Both the position numbers and the translations under genes were made by a program. The notes under the pieces were generated by a model that made no database searches, was not told the origin of the DNA, and worked only from the letters and a program-made list of their open reading frames with translations. From positions 6,403,501 to 6,467,500 of the forward strand of contig OW203985.1 in the NCBI GenBank assembly GCA_934047225.1: a stretch of DNA of 64,000 nt, in the 5' to 3' direction. This document shows positions 10,862-23,303 of this stretch, piece after piece (the stretch's first letter is position 1; each line of letters starts with the position of its first letter). This DNA comes from Ypsolopha sequella. Lineage: Eukaryota; Arthropoda; Insecta; Lepidoptera; Ypsolophidae.

Positions 10862-10941
10862 GACATTGGGACACTCGTGCAAAACTATTACGAAACTCAC
10901 TTCATACGTTTCGTAAACAAGCACTCGCGTCCCAATGTCTC
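10862..10941. repeat. 80-bp hairpin
   Basis: AGACATTGGGACACTCGTGC faces GCACTCGCGTCCCAATGTCT, with a second inner pair ACGAAAC/GTTTCGT. This is a compact palindrome, probably a MITE core. No flanking duplication was identified. Confidence 0.5.
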
Positions 10942-11300
10942 ACATTATGGTGAAGTTGCACAAAATACTATTATAAATAACTAGTTGATACTTAATATTT
11001 TGTAGATACGCCCTTTCAGCTTAAAGCCTTCGATATGCTTAGAATACTTCTCATCAATTTCGATGAAGACGACTGACTGTAATATAAGAAGTGAAATTTA
11101 CTTAATACTAATTTACTACTTACCTTTTTGCCCTAGCTTTGCCAGCAATAAATAGAATTTCCGCTTTCACTACTTTTATTCAATATGTTTCATAGATATA
11201 CCTCTAGTAGCATTACCTAATGAATTATTATCAAACCTTTGAACCTCAAATCAACTTAGATAAAATAGGTAGATCATACACACAGATTACAGATGTTGTA

Positions 11301-11576
11301 TTTGTGGATATATTAATAATTTGCAATATTCCGCTAAACACTCTTACCATGCTATTCAAAATGCAGACTCAAGCACCGCCCGCCCTCCCGCATAAAACAT
11401 GCAGAAGCAAAGCAAGCAGTACGAGCACAAAATAAAGCAAGAAAACTTAGGCGGGCGGTGCTTGAGTCTGCATTTTGAATAGCATGGTAAGAGTATTTAG
11501 CGGAATATTGCAAATTATTAATATATCCACAAATTCATGATGGACTTCCGCAAAGTAACGCCTTTTTCAATAAATT
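11301..11576. mobile_element. Foldback element flanked by a 17-bp direct repeat
   Basis: Two 84-bp arms (11301-11384 and 11450-11533) are inverted copies with one mismatch around a 65-base loop. The direct repeat TTACAGATGTTGTATTT lies at 11287-11303 and 11577-11593, as a target duplication would. The tail from 11512 to 11571 is shared with 59930-59995 (TTATTAATATATCC, AATTCATGATGGA, AAGTAACGCC), so this is a dispersed family. The 71-codon frame over the left arm is not a gene. Confidence 0.6.
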
Positions 11577-11845
11577 TTACAGATGTTGTATTTTACATCT
11601 ATAGAGAAAGAGGGAGAGGAAGAAGAGATTGAGTCGGAAGGAAGAAGAGATTGAGTCAGGAGTTTTTAAACGAATCTACACAGAAAAAGTGTTAAACAGA
11701 CATTCTTATATGACTGAGGTCTGTAGCATACATTTACAGCTATACATTTTTAAATGTCATTTCTATTCTTAGTTAAAATATTGTTATTATTATAAGTAAA
11801 ATACTGTACTTATGATAAAGAAAATATATTTATCATCCGTCAGAG

Positions 11846-12128
11846 ATCGAAGGTGACCGACATAGCATGCCGAATCAGTAAGTTGAAGTGGCAGTGGACT
11901 GGCCATATTTGTCGCCGACGTGATAACCTTTGGCATTGGAATGGAGACCACGTACAACAAAGCGCAGTGTAGGCCGCCCTTGTGCCCGATGGACTGACGA
12001 TCTGTGAAGGACGTTGCGGGTGGCGGTTGGATGAGAATGACTGAGGACCGCCAAGAGTGGCGTAATATGCGGGAGGCCTATGTCTAGCAGTGGATGGATA
12101 CGGGCTGATGGATGGATGGATGGATGGA
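11846..12128 (+). pseudogene. C-terminal end of a non-LTR retrotransposon ORF2
   Basis: Read in pieces, the plus strand gives KLKWQWTGHICRRRDNLW, then GRPCARWTDDL, then GWMRMTEDRQEWRNMREAYV and a stop, then (GATG)n. WTGHI..R, GRP..RW.DD and DR.EWR...EAYV are the conserved C-terminal blocks of LINE ORF2 proteins common in moths. Frame changes separate the pieces, so it is dead. It is 5'-truncated near 11840, and the (GATG)n tail at 12100-12128 marks the 3' end. An RTE-type origin is likely but not proven. Confidence 0.7.
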
Positions 12129-12339
12129 TTTAACATTGACTATTTCAGGAATGATACTGGTACAGTAAGATCAATTCTGTTAGACAACATTAAAAAAAGT
12201 TGCCACGATCTTGGGGAGGTGCATGTGCAGGGAGGGACTCAAGGGTAACCTTCTGTGGACACAACCAACAATCATCCCCTCTTTGTTAACGATTACTATC
12301 TGGCTATAGTTACAGAAACCGGGTTAACAAATGTGCTTT

Positions 12340-12415
12340 TTATCGGTTGGAACCCGCTACCCTCAGATTAGTGAGCTGAAACTCGATTAATACGCCACAG
12401 AGACGGTGATAATAA
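12340..12415 (-). mobile_element. tRNA-like head of a SINE
   Basis: On the minus strand, CTGTGGCGTATTAATCGAG resembles a polymerase III A box and GCGGGTTCCAACCG a B box, about 35 bases apart, as in tRNA genes and tRNA-derived SINEs. The folded cloverleaf is not complete, so it is not called a tRNA gene. Confidence 0.4.
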
Positions 12416-12419
12416 AGCC

Positions 12420-14029
12420 ATAATAAGTAGTTCTGAACCTAACCTTGATTATTGTCCAAGTACGAGAGACTGGTTCACGTTACTTTACTGACAACTTTGT
12501 ACTCATATATAAATTAATAATTAAGACCAAAACTAATTTTCATTCACTAAAGCTCTTATTATCAAGATTTTAAGGCTGTTTTGCTTTGGGATGTTACTGT
12601 TATCAGGTTGTTTTATATTTTAACAAAATGGAATCTTGTAACAGAAAACAAACCATCGCACATTTACAGTAGTGTAAAAATTCCGGATACGGAAATAAAA
12701 CTAGAAAGGGTTTTAGTTTTATTCAAGGCAAAGGTTGTTAACATTATTACGATGCTTTTATTTTTAAGATCGTAATACTAATTTTAATAATTTTTTATTC
12801 GGAAACCTAACAGTCAATTACAATTAGCTTACATAAAAAAACATCGTCATTTTAAATAATAGTGGTAAATTTGTAAGTATACAAACAAAGACCAATTATA
12901 GGGTTTCACAAAAGTTTTTAACTGTCAAAGAGTATTTAAAAGTAAATAAATCTAGAAAAAACCAATTAGATTTTAATAATAAAGAATAATTATGTAAAAT
13001 TTAACCTACGTCTATTTTCTTTGTTAAAACGACAATCTATAAATCCTTCAGGGTTTTATTTGAACAGCAATGTGGCCGAATGTTCACAAAAAGCAAAAAT
13101 GAACCACAAAATGCACAAAACGAACAATTACGTATTATTATCTAAAACTAAAAATTTCACGCCCGCCGCCCGCAAATATACCAAGCAGATTCATCAAAAT
13201 TATCCAACAGTAGCATTGCGAATTAATTAAGAGAATCAACAAAGTGCGTCAACCTTCTCGCTTTCTACCGAAGCATTCTTTGAAAATATTATTTCATTTC
13301 ATAATTCACATCAGCCGTAGTTATTTCATCTCGCTACACGAGAGGCGATGGTCACGCGATTTTTTTTACTATGATCGCTGTGGTCACGAATACTGCCACT
13401 GTTTAACTGTTTTTTACTGAAATGTTTGCGCGTCATATGTAGTTGTCGTTGGTTCAATAAACCACATGTAGGAGGGAAATATTGTTTATTTAACTTTGTA
13501 AACAAAAACAAGCAATTATCTCTTAACTAAAACAATACGAGGATAGGTCACGTTTGCATTAATCACTATTATTCCATGCGGAAAGACCCACAGTGCGAGA
13601 GGGACAAATTCTGGAAAAAAAAAGCAGAAAAGAAGCTGAAAGTTGTATGAAAGATCTGTGTATTTCAGAGTTTAATAACGTTAATACAGGTTCTAATCCA
13701 TAAATAAATATGTACGGGTTTTTGCTCACATAATAAACCTCGACATGAAAACTTTTTTTAGAGTCATCTTTGGTTATTAATTTCTCAGTATTGGAATGAT
13801 TTCTGAAAATTATGTTTCGATAAGAGTGTGCATTATATTTTTGGCAGAAGTACTGTTTTTATTTTATATAATGCTAGATTCTTCAAACAAGATTTCCCTA
13901 AATATCTTTTAAAAAATATTATAGTGAAGCAAATTGTTTTAAAACTTGACTAAACATAATTAATTATTTAAAATTGATCGAACTACGTGAATTATTTCGC
14001 GATACGCGACATATTTCGAATTCTAACAG
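12420..14029. other. AT-rich DNA, one MITE-like scrap
   Basis: 13573-13614 resembles the left part of the TTAA MITE (GACCCACAGTGCGAGAGGGAC). No gene is supported; the 64-, 69- and 61-codon frames have no family signature. Confidence 0.3.
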
Positions 14030-14096
14030 AATTCGTTCTCAACCGAGCGAGTGTCTGTCGTCAGCGGACGGAGTCCGAAACAGACGAGCGGTTAAA
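14030..14096. other. CpG-rich patch, possible promoter or UTR
   Basis: About 60 bases rich in CpG (GAGCGAGTGTCTGTCGTCAG, CGGACGGAGTCCGAAACAGA) interrupt very AT-rich DNA, next to the small palindrome CGAATTCTAACAGAATTCG at 14012-14030. GTCTG and CAGAC can form a stem. It could be a host first exon or an element end; no donor or start codon decides this. Confidence 0.25.
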
Positions 14097-14680
14097 ATAA
14101 ACATGTTACAGTAAAATTGTAGCAAAAATTATCACTTTAATAAAAACAATTATTTCCCTGTGAGTTTTTCCCTTGTAGTTTATACTAATATTTCTTGAAA
14201 TTTGACGAAATAACACAATTAATTATTTTAAAAGTATGCACAATTTTACGTTCATCAAATTTTCTTTCGGTTTTAGTGTACATGAGTTAAGTACCTATTG
14301 AGATAAACTGTACCTAAATATCTAGACATTCAGTTTTTGTAATGCCACATAGGATATTGAATTGAATCACGTATTTTATTGGACGTTAGATGAACCACTT
14401 ATATTCTAAATAACATTGCATGAGATTGATATTTTTATACTGTAATAAAGTTTGTTAAATCAACATAGATTTACGAGATTCATCAACTTTGATGTAATCT
14501 GCAAATACACTTCACGAAACCACTCATCCATAATGTTCAAAATGTGGTGTAAATTTTTTAAATTACAGTTACATTGTCAGCCTATATGTTAAATTTATTC
14601 ACTATATTTATTATTAAATTCTAGTTTTGTCTAATCCAACGCCCGTTAGGGTTTTTAAATATGCTGGTGCAAATTTCGTG

Positions 14681-15512
14681 ACAATACTTGTATAGTAAAT
14701 AAATACAGATCATGGTCCTTGCTGGTAATTACAAAACTCATCCAACAATACTTGTTTAGTAAATAAATACAGATCATGTTCCTTGCTAGTAATAACAAAA
14801 CTCATCCAACAATACTTGTTTAGTAAACAAATACAGATCATGTTCCTTGCTAGTAATTACAAAACTCATCCAACAATACTTGTTTAGTAAACAAATACAG
14901 ATCATGTTCCTTGCTAGTAATTACAAAACTCATCCAACAATACATGTTTAGTAAATAAATACAGATCATGTTCCTTGCTAGTAATAACAAAACTCATCCA
15001 ACAATACTTGTTTAGTAAACAAATACAGATCATGTTCCTTGCTAGTAATAACAAAACTCATCCAACAATACTTGTTTAGTAAACAAATACAGATCATGTT
15101 CCTTGCTAGTAATTACAAAACTCATCCAACAATACATGTTTAGTAAATAAATACAGATCATGTTCCTTGCTAGTAATTACAAAACTCATCCAACAATACT
15201 TGTTTAGTAAATAAATACAGATCATGTTCCTTGCTGGTAATTACAAAACTCATCCAACAATACTTGTTTAGTCAATAAATACAGATCATGTTCCTTGCTA
15301 GTAATTACAAAACTCATCCAACAATACTTGTTTAGTCAATAAATACAGATCATGTTCCTTGCTAGTAATTACAAAACTCATCCAACAATACTTGTTTAGT
15401 CAATAAATACAGATCATGTTCCTTGCTAGTAATTACAAAACTCATCCAACAATACTTGTTTAGTAAATAAATACAGATCATGTTTCTTGCTAGTAATTAC
15501 AAAACTCATTCA
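14681..15512. repeat. Tandem array, 13 copies of a 64-bp unit
   Basis: Exact unit starts fall every 64 bases from 14681 to 15449. The unit begins ACAATACTTG and contains TACAGATCATGTTCCTTGCT. Variants are patterned: copies 5 and 8 share ACATG, copies 3, 4, 6 and 7 share TAAACAAAT, and copies 10-12 share TCAATAAAT. The spacing of shared variants (copies 4/5 against 7/8) implies a three-unit, 192-bp higher-order duplication, followed by single-unit spread of the TCAAT type. The first and last copies are the most diverged. No reading frame runs through it. Confidence 0.95.
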
Positions 15513-15881
15513 ACAATATTACGAAAACGAATCTTCTCTATTTATCCCATGTTCAGTTAAATCAAAATGACAGCAAAATTGATTTAAACTTTAAAATGCA
15601 ACCGTTAAACTTCTTTAACCAGTCATTTAGTAATTTATCTACAAATTGCACTGAAAGATGAAGATTGCAGACTAATACACTCCACAAGACTGCAGTTAGA
15701 TCGACGCACTGCACTTTCGATTATAGCATGCCGTTGTGTTGTGATGGATGATTTGCCTTTAATGATAGCATGTTGCTGGCAAATTCTGGACTAAGGCTGT
15801 TTGTTAAATGTCCAGTTGGTATAATTTTATATTTTTTTCCGTGTCTGTAGTTGTTTTGCTTTAGTTACAGTGGTTATTTAG

Positions 15882-16165
15882 GACAAAGACAAGACAAAGA
15901 CAAAATGATTTTATTGCATGAGTTTTTACAAAAATTGTTATTCAACTATACTTATTACTAGAGACGTGTACATGCTGAGAAACAAATTAACTAATTTACC
16001 AGGGGTCCCCAAACTCGGCTAAGCCAGCAATGCGGGGTACCAGATAATTAACACTATTTAAGTTAACGATCAGCATTGCAATAGGACCTACGACGTGATT
16101 CTAAGCGTTCCACTCTAGTAATCGGTCGTACTCATAAATGCGACAAGCGAGTTTAAAACAATTAA
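15882..16165 (-). mobile_element. Likely retroposon 3' end with (TTTGTC)n tail
   Basis: On the minus strand, GCAATAAAATCATTTTGTC continues into TTTGTCTTGTCTTTG, an AATAAA signal plus tandem tail. The upstream part looks like a LINE 3' UTR but carries no readable protein. Confidence 0.35.
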
Positions 16166-16259
16166 CTTAGTAGCTTCATAACTGCTACTTATCTATTTAA
16201 ACCGCTCAAGCTATTTGCAGTTTCCAGATTTGCTGAATTGCCAAGATTTTTTATTTTTA

Positions 16260-17890
16260 TCCACTCCCTAGTCTCTATACATTATATTAGATTGTATTTT
16301 ATTTACAATATTTAAACTTTTAGTTAATATTGATTTAGATTAGTTTAATTTTGTTTAATTCATAGATTGATTTTATTTATAGGATAGTTTTAACCAGTTT
16401 TTTATATTTAAAAATATATTATTTATACCTTTTTAATGTTCACCGCAGGGAAGCGCGGGTTTTCCTTCTAGATCCGTCTTATCTATTACCTTTAGCCTAA
16501 AATCAATTCTGTTTAAAAAGTAAACTAGGAACATTACAAAAGACACAAACCTGGTTTACGTCACTTATTTTAAAATTCCATGTTCACAATGGCCCATTTT
16601 AAAAATGCGCAGGGTTCTTGCTAAAACTATTAAAAACAATTTCTATCACAGAGTCATACGCTATTCATTATTGAATATTATTTAATCAAATATATAACAT
16701 GTGTCCTTATTTTAAAGTATTATTTAGTATTAAGTCATTGTATGTCTTATTGGTAACCGTTACTTTAGTAAAATATGCGATACCTAGGAATTATATATAA
16801 ATGCCATTAGGAGATCAGGTAAAGTATCAAAATTATGGACTATCTATAGTGTAAGATTTCATACAAAATCGATGAAACGAAATGTAAAAAAAAAAAAAAA
16901 ACAATTCCTGCTCGAAAGCAATTCAGCCACTACTAAAAATAGTTTCAAAATTCGGGTGTTCTTTTTTTATATGACGACCGAAATATACTTGAGATATAGA
17001 TTTTAAAGTTTTCCAAAACACTTTCCCCTTAAAACTATGATTTAAATTAAGCAAGAAAGAAATTCAAACTTTAAAATTTGTGATTGTGTTATTAAACCGA
17101 TTTTTCTGTATCAAGATTTTAAAAATAACAATGACATTCTTAAGAGAACCGTATCACTCAGTTAATCAATGTTACACAAGTGTCTGACATTGGAGATATG
17201 ATTAATTAATTAGATACATAAGTTACTTTTAAAGAAATATGAGGTACATTATGTACGTTCTATGTAGTATAATTGAGTATAGTTACAATAGCTTTCCTTC
17301 CGGGTTTTCTGTGATCGGGTAAAAAGTAAAAACGCTCTGTAAACGCACTGTTAACAAACAATCATCAATGATTATTGATCAATACAATAAAATATTGTTG
17401 TTGGGACAAACGCTTACCCAAAAATGTTCCCGGAATACCAATGTAATTTTGCAATAACATGTCTTATTTAAATGACCCACACACTTTTTTAATATTGTTT
17501 AAGCGAGAATGGGAATTCAGAGGGTTAAATAATGTTCCTTATGACAAACAGACAGTGAGGCTTCACTAGCAAAGGCTTCGATGGAAATTAAAAACGCATA
17601 TCAAGGATGTTTCGATATGTTTGCGTGAAGGGTACACCACAAATTGTGAAGACCAATCATGATGCCACAACTTCGTGACTTTGATGATTAGTTGAAGTCC
17701 AATTACCTATAGGTTATGTGGAAACGAAACGGTCCTATCTACTTTGGCTTCGTTTACGATGTTTTCTTAGGTATTTGATAAATGGTCTTTTATTTGGGAA
17801 GAATGAAAATGTATGATTTGTTTATGCAATATACAGTACATCATATATTATTACACTTATTACACGCCAATTTTAAAACGTAAAAGGACG
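16260..17890. other. AT-rich DNA, no feature recognised
   Basis: Only a poly-A run near 16886-16902 and scattered A/T runs are seen. Nothing else is supported. Confidence 0.3.
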
Positions 17891-17896
17891 TGTTGT

Positions 17897-17963
17897 CACG
17901 ACATGAATACCCGAGGGCGTGTCACAGGTATTCCCAAGTGTGGACTGTGCAATTCGTGGACGA
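17897..17963 (-). mobile_element. SINE 3' fragment
   Basis: On the minus strand it reads GCACAGTCCACACTTGGGAA, then a GTGACACGCC block and GGGTATTCATGTCGTGAC, the same end seen at 48262-48332. It abuts a poly-T run on the plus strand at about 17966-17986. Confidence 0.5.
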
Positions 17964-18689
17964 TTTTTTTTTTTTTTTTTTTTTTTAATAATGACACAAG
18001 AGTATTACAATTATTCATACCAAACGAGATAGATGGTGAGCCCTATCGCCGTACTTCAGGTACATGTAGGTACATGAATTAAATTAAAGATATATTATAC
18101 AATAAAGATGTGAAAATATATATGTTCAATTATTTTAATGATAGGCACAACTTAATTATAAATAATACTTAAAATAAACACTAGCTACAAAGAAAATACA
18201 TTTAAAAATAAACTAAAATAAATAAAAAATATTATTTATTTGCTGCCGCAGATGATAATTACCTACAAGTACACTAAATAGTTGCACATGCCTAACTGCA
18301 CCACTTATGTTAGTTTTATGAGAAGAAGGGCAAGAAACTTAGCAATAACCTGGGACTGTAAAAAGTCAACAGAATAACATGAAGCCATATAAGATGGATT
18401 CAAGCCACAATCTGAACTGCAATCTATTGTTTTAGCTTTAATGAGAATTTAACAGATTAAATATATTTAATAATAATCAGAAGTAGTTTTGGATAGTACT
18501 AAAACCAATTAGATAGAAGTAGATTATTAACTTTTAGTTAATTGAATTTTGCGGAAACAAATTCAACAAAAAACCTCCAAGAACCGGCAAGTGAAGAAAG
18601 TTTTCCGTGCAGTATGGAAAATAGCACGCAAGTTAACATTTGAAATAAAATTAACTGTAGTTTAATGGATACTGACTGCATTTTTTTGA

Positions 18690-19336
18690 ACGAGTTCTCC
18701 GTGTCTTCTTGAACACTTGAACAATTCGGCGTTTGTATGTATGTATGTATGTTTGTCCGACGATAACTTGAGTATCATTTATCGGAACGTCATGAAATTT
18801 GGTAGACGAGTAAATGATACAAATAGTGTATTTCGTGACGAGTATAAAATGGCGGATTTTTACTCGTTGCGAACGATACTTTTTCTACTACCTGACTTAT
18901 GTATTTAAATATTTAAATTTTCCTTTCAAATGTATTTTATGATTTTGCAGAGCACGGCGCGGTTTTTACCTTTTTTTTTTCAGGCTTCGGTCGGCCGCTT
19001 TTATTTGTGGCCAGTATCATTTCGCGAAAATAAGAATGTCAGACGCGATATAATCGATTATGTCGTGAATTGGAACACAAGGAATTTCGATTGTAAAGAA
19101 AAACTAAGGACGTCAAAAAGAACCTAATTTTGCAAAAATGAAATTTGAATACGATATTTCAAACTGACCTGATAGTCATTCCGCAACGGGGCTCGGAAAG
19201 TTCGATTTTCAAAACTAATTTCGAGTATTAAATGGAACTTTTATAAAGGTAGTAGAAAAAAGAATTTTCAAGTTACAACATGAGCCAAATCGGTCAAGAT
19301 CGAATCGCGAGTTCACAGTTCGGGACGAACCACTAG
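18690..19336 (+). mobile_element. Helitron-like element, likely
   Basis: The 3' end has the hairpin GTTCGGGACGAAC, then CACTAG and T, which fits the Helitron rule. Inside, CCGACGATAACTTGAGTATC and CGTCATGAAATTTGGTAGAC are wording typical of lepidopteran non-autonomous Helitrons. A (GTAT)n microsatellite lies at 18735-18752. The 5' end is uncertain (a TC near 18690 is only a candidate). The two 63-65 codon frames within are not genes. Confidence 0.4.
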
Positions 19337-20044
19337 TTTTATTAGTTAAACATTACAAGCGATGATTTGTATACAAAAATAAATGTAAATAAAAATTATT
19401 ATGTTCTCTTATTATTAAAACTAAATGTGTGTGTCGAATGTGCATGAGTAATTTTGATTTAATAACTTTTAACTTGCGTCTTTTTCTTTCTAAGGATACA
19501 AATTTACAAAAAACTTAAAACATAGTTTTTAAAATACATATTTAATTCATTAAATTATAGCTTATTTTTTTACGTACTCAACATAACTAGATTTTCTTAT
19601 CAAATACCTTGAATAATTTAATTAAATAGGTCACTATTATGAATAAAACATTATTTTTACAACATTCGCGACCAGACGTCCTCTAGTAAAATGAGAGTTT
19701 CAACTTCATATACAAATATGCACATTACACGTACCTGGACTTGTGACATAAAATATCCAAGTTATGTCACAGCTTAGCTCGTAATACCTGGACATACCAG
19801 ACCAGTTTATTTACTTGAGACTACTCCTACAAGTATGGCCCTACTGCATTTTATATCTTTCACTGCATTTCATAATTATTTCTCTTTATCACTAGAAATA
19901 GCAATTACCTATTTTTACATAGCAAAGTTTATTTATTTATTTAATTTAACAACTAACACTATTATTACAGGCTGAAAAACCTAACGCAACACGATAAAAA
20001 AAACACGAAAAATCTGAAAACACAAAAATATAAAATAATAATAG
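19337..20044. other. AT-rich DNA, no gene seen
   Basis: Short imperfect hairpins occur (for example GTGACATAA and TTATGTCAC near 19742-19768). Nothing else can be supported. Confidence 0.3.
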
Positions 20045-20458
20045 TGTTTTGGAAAAACAACCAATGTCACTTTTCTGACATTTTACAGGAAGTAAATATC
20101 AAAATCAATCAGCCCACATCTACCAACCGTTGGGCATAGGTAAATAAAACCTTATAAAATTAGTTACATGGAAAAATCCTTATTTATGTTTTTTTATTAA
20201 ACATGGATATATGAAAATACTTAAGTTTGTATATAAAAAGGTAAAAAATATTGTTTATTTATTGGCTATTCTTTATAGAAACGTTACTGACGTTGGTGGT
20301 TTTTGCGGAAGCACTGTTTTTGTAGCTACATTTTGAATGCACTTTGGTTGTTTTTGCTGATTCTAATATTACCAGATTATTGTATGCACAATAGAGAATC
20401 CATAGAGCAAAAAAAAACATATTCGAAAAAATTGGACATTGGTTATTTTTCCAAAACA
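20045..20458. mobile_element. MITE with 24-bp inverted ends
   Basis: The ends at 20045-20068 and 20435-20458 are inverted repeats with one mismatch (core TTTTGGAAAAACAACCAATG). The interior is AT-rich with no protein. Superfamily cannot be set because no clear target duplication is visible. Confidence 0.6.
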
Positions 20459-20674
20459 GTCTTCAATTAAAGAAAACGTGAAATTTTAAAAGTGTACACA
20501 GATTATAGATAGTATTACAAACAATATAATGTTGCTCTTGTGAACTCACTCAACGAACACGAAAAGATTTCAATGTTATTTCCAACCTCATTAAGAAATC
20601 GGGTAGCGCGTTGAAGTGGTGTCTCCCCATGGAGGTTTGTCCATGTTTTCAGAAACAACGTCTTTTTATAGCTA

Positions 20675-20726
20675 GAATTTTAACTTATGCTAAAAGCGAC
20701 CGTTTTTAGCAAAAGTTAAAATTTTC
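20675..20726. repeat. Long hairpin, about 20-bp stem
   Basis: GAATTTTAACTTATGCTAAA faces TTTAGCAAAAGTTAAAATTT around GCGACCG. It may be the core of a decayed palindromic element; a looser inverted pair (GGATCCAGGGGG and CCCCCTGATCGGACC) follows at 20757-20877. Confidence 0.45.
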
Positions 20727-21477
20727 AAGTTAAAATTTATAAACTCAACTCAATCGGATCCAGGGGGGCAATTTCCAGTCTCTCGAATTTGCCTTCTCAA
20801 CCGTATTCACCTGTTTTATCAGTCGAACTTCCGAATTTTACAAGTCTCGTTTCGACTGTTTCCCCCTGATCGGACCCAAAATACATCTTGATGTTTTCAA
20901 ATATATCGTGATTGGCTAGAAATGACTTCACACATCATTTTGAGCCAATCACAATGCCTTTGCAAGCGATAGGGATGGATGTTGAAGTTAGACAATAATG
21001 CCCCAGGTTAATAAACCCGAGCTCAGCCTCGTAACAGCTGATCGAATCCGATTGCGATATTGATTGCTATTTTATGTTTATTTCGTGAATTCAGTGGAGA
21101 TTTGCGAGTAAAGCTGTGTCAATGTCAAGTTTCTATGGTTTTCGACATTTAGGTACTTAATTTGACAGAACCTACTTATCTATATCTATCTATAGACTCA
21201 GGATATAATAGCGTATATCTACATACTAATACAAGTAGTGAATAAGTGGTGTCTGTAAACTTATTAATTTGCAAAATTTTAAATAAAATGTGATATTATT
21301 ATTATTAATTCTATTCAGGCCAAAACTACAATTTTTAAAAATTTCGTCTGTTTTCCTGTCAACAGATTTCTTTATTATTATCGTAGTGGCCTTGCTCAAC
21401 ATATACCATGTAAAGGGTGTTGATAAAATAACCACCACGCTGAAAACTGACGATAATTGAAAGACATTTCCATGCGA

Positions 21478-21503
21478 GCGAAGCGAAAGTGGGCAAAAGC
21501 TAG
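21478..21503 (+). mobile_element. Helitron 3' terminus
   Basis: AAGTGGGCAAAAGCTAG followed by T, after a GCGAGCGAAGC stretch, matches the 3' end of the Lep1-like Helitrons in this window. The 5' end was not found. Confidence 0.5.
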
Positions 21504-21640
21504 TTGTATTATACCTATAGATGTATCTAAAGATCGCTATAAGTTTAAAGTTAGCTTCATACTAAACTTATTCTTTAGTTTATGACTCTTAAGAGGCCTG
21601 CGGAGCAATCCAAGTTAATACAAATGAAATACCAAAACTA

Positions 21641-21897
21641 TTTGTAAATCATAGATATTCTTAAGGTAGTGTGTATTGATTCCGATTGCATTACGGAGTA
21701 TCTAGGTTCCCAAATATATATTAAATAAGAACATTGATTCAAACATGAAATATGAGAAAAATAAGCTTTCTATAGAAATTTTAAATTGCTTATCTCGTCT
21801 TTAAATCAGTGTCCTTTCAAAATATATATTTGGGAACCTAGATATTCTGTAATCCGATCGAAATAAACACACCTAAGAATATCTATGATTTACAAAA
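21641..21897. mobile_element. MITE with about 80-bp inverted ends
   Basis: TTTGTAAATCATAGATATTC and TATCTAGGTTCCCAAATATA at the left reappear inverted at the right, where the order ends ATATCTATGATTTACAAA. The arms differ at several positions in the middle. No coding capacity. Confidence 0.65.
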
Positions 21898-21935
21898 TAC
21901 GGTACAATATTGTTAATATCTGATTATTTTAATAA

Positions 21936-22145
21936 CGGTGAAGGAAAACATCGTGAGGAAACCTGAATGCTCTAAAAAGCGTGTATTTGTTGCGAAGAAC
22001 GGCGATAGGACTGAACACCACCCATCACGTTAGGACGATTACCGTTGGTGAAACGCGGGTGTACCGAGTGTGGACTGTTACTTGCATTTCTCAGTTCACA
22101 CTTGGGAACACCTCTGACAGTGACGATATGTGCTATTTTCAAACT
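21936..22145 (+). mobile_element. tRNA-derived SINE body
   Basis: Opens with CGGTGAAGGAAAACATCGTG, a block very common in lepidopteran repeats, then ACCACCCATCACG, GTGAAACGCGGGTGTACCGA, GAGTGTGGACTG, and ACACTTGGGAACACCTCTGA. Overlapping 64- and 90-codon frames are side effects of the SINE sequence. Confidence 0.6.
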
Positions 22146-22149
22146 CTTG

Positions 22150-23303
22150 GCAGTACGCCAATGGAGTTATTGTAATGTTTCTATTAGGATTCTGTTGTTT
22201 GGGACACATCATGGATGTTTTACACACACTACTGATCATACTGTTAGAAACTGTTATTTTTATCTAATCTTTTTAGAATATTCCATTCAGTTTGAAAGAA
22301 TAAGGACAATATTGTAAGACAGGGTATCCGGTACCAGAAATTAATTACTTTTATTGATTAGAATACTAGTATTAGTGTATTGATATTCCTAGTTTTAAAC
22401 AAATTATAATCTTATTTAGAAACCTATAATTGTGAATTAATAAGGATTTTTATAAGTTGTTTGAATAATGAAAATGCACGAGTGACTCAAATGATTAAAA
22501 AAAAGAAAAAGATTGTCAAGATGGCTACTGGTAGAAAAAGAGGAATAATATAGAGGATTGTTGGAATACACGCTGAATTATATTCTGGAGTTTTATTAAT
22601 ACGGAACAACTCTCTGAAGAAAAATACCCACGCAAATCTTCAGAAGATATTCAACTGTAATTAATCTCGTAGGAGGAAGGTCTATTTTAGAACGCTGCGC
22701 ATGAACAGCTGTTTCACAGACGACGCTGCCTCAAAAAGCGCCCTTATTTCATTGGATCACGCATTTTTGTTAAAATTTTGAATATTACCTAAACTCACGG
22801 TTTGCGCGGGTATGTTTCTTAATAAAATTGGTTCAATATGATCAGTAGAATATGTGGCTTCATTTAAAAGTAGCAGTCTATTTACACCCGTTATATTCGA
22901 CATTGACACTATATTTAAAACCTTTCCCCAACTTCGTTGTCTCAATGGGAATATAATTGAAACGTTTTTGTAACAGACCTCTCTTTGTTATGTGTTATAA
23001 CGACCTTATAACATTATAATTTAGATGCGCGGATGCTCCAAGGTAAAGAATGTAAGGTAAAAGTAAAAGTGCGTCATAAAACAATAGGAATTCTCTTCAC
23101 GTCCGCTGCCCGTTAACCGCGTGTCAAAATACCTAAACCTTTCGTTTTGTATGTTACATAATATTATTTATTGCGGTTCCATGGGCTGTAATTTACAAAT
23201 GTCATCTTCATAATAGTGTCTCATCAGTGTAATGGAAATTGGCCAAACTATGTTCTTTATAAGCCGTCTTCAACAGCTACTTTCCATGATTTAAAACATT
23301 TGG
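22150..23303. other. AT-rich DNA, no feature recognised
   Basis: No gene, element end or structured RNA is supported. The 62-codon minus frame at 22757-22945 has no signature. Confidence 0.3.

Noticed and set aside
11840..12136. 98-codon minus frame
   Set aside because: It is antisense to the LINE C-terminal fragment that is readable on the plus strand.
14681..15512. CRISPR-like repeat array
   Set aside because: The units are contiguous without unique spacers, and the genome is eukaryotic. It is a minisatellite.
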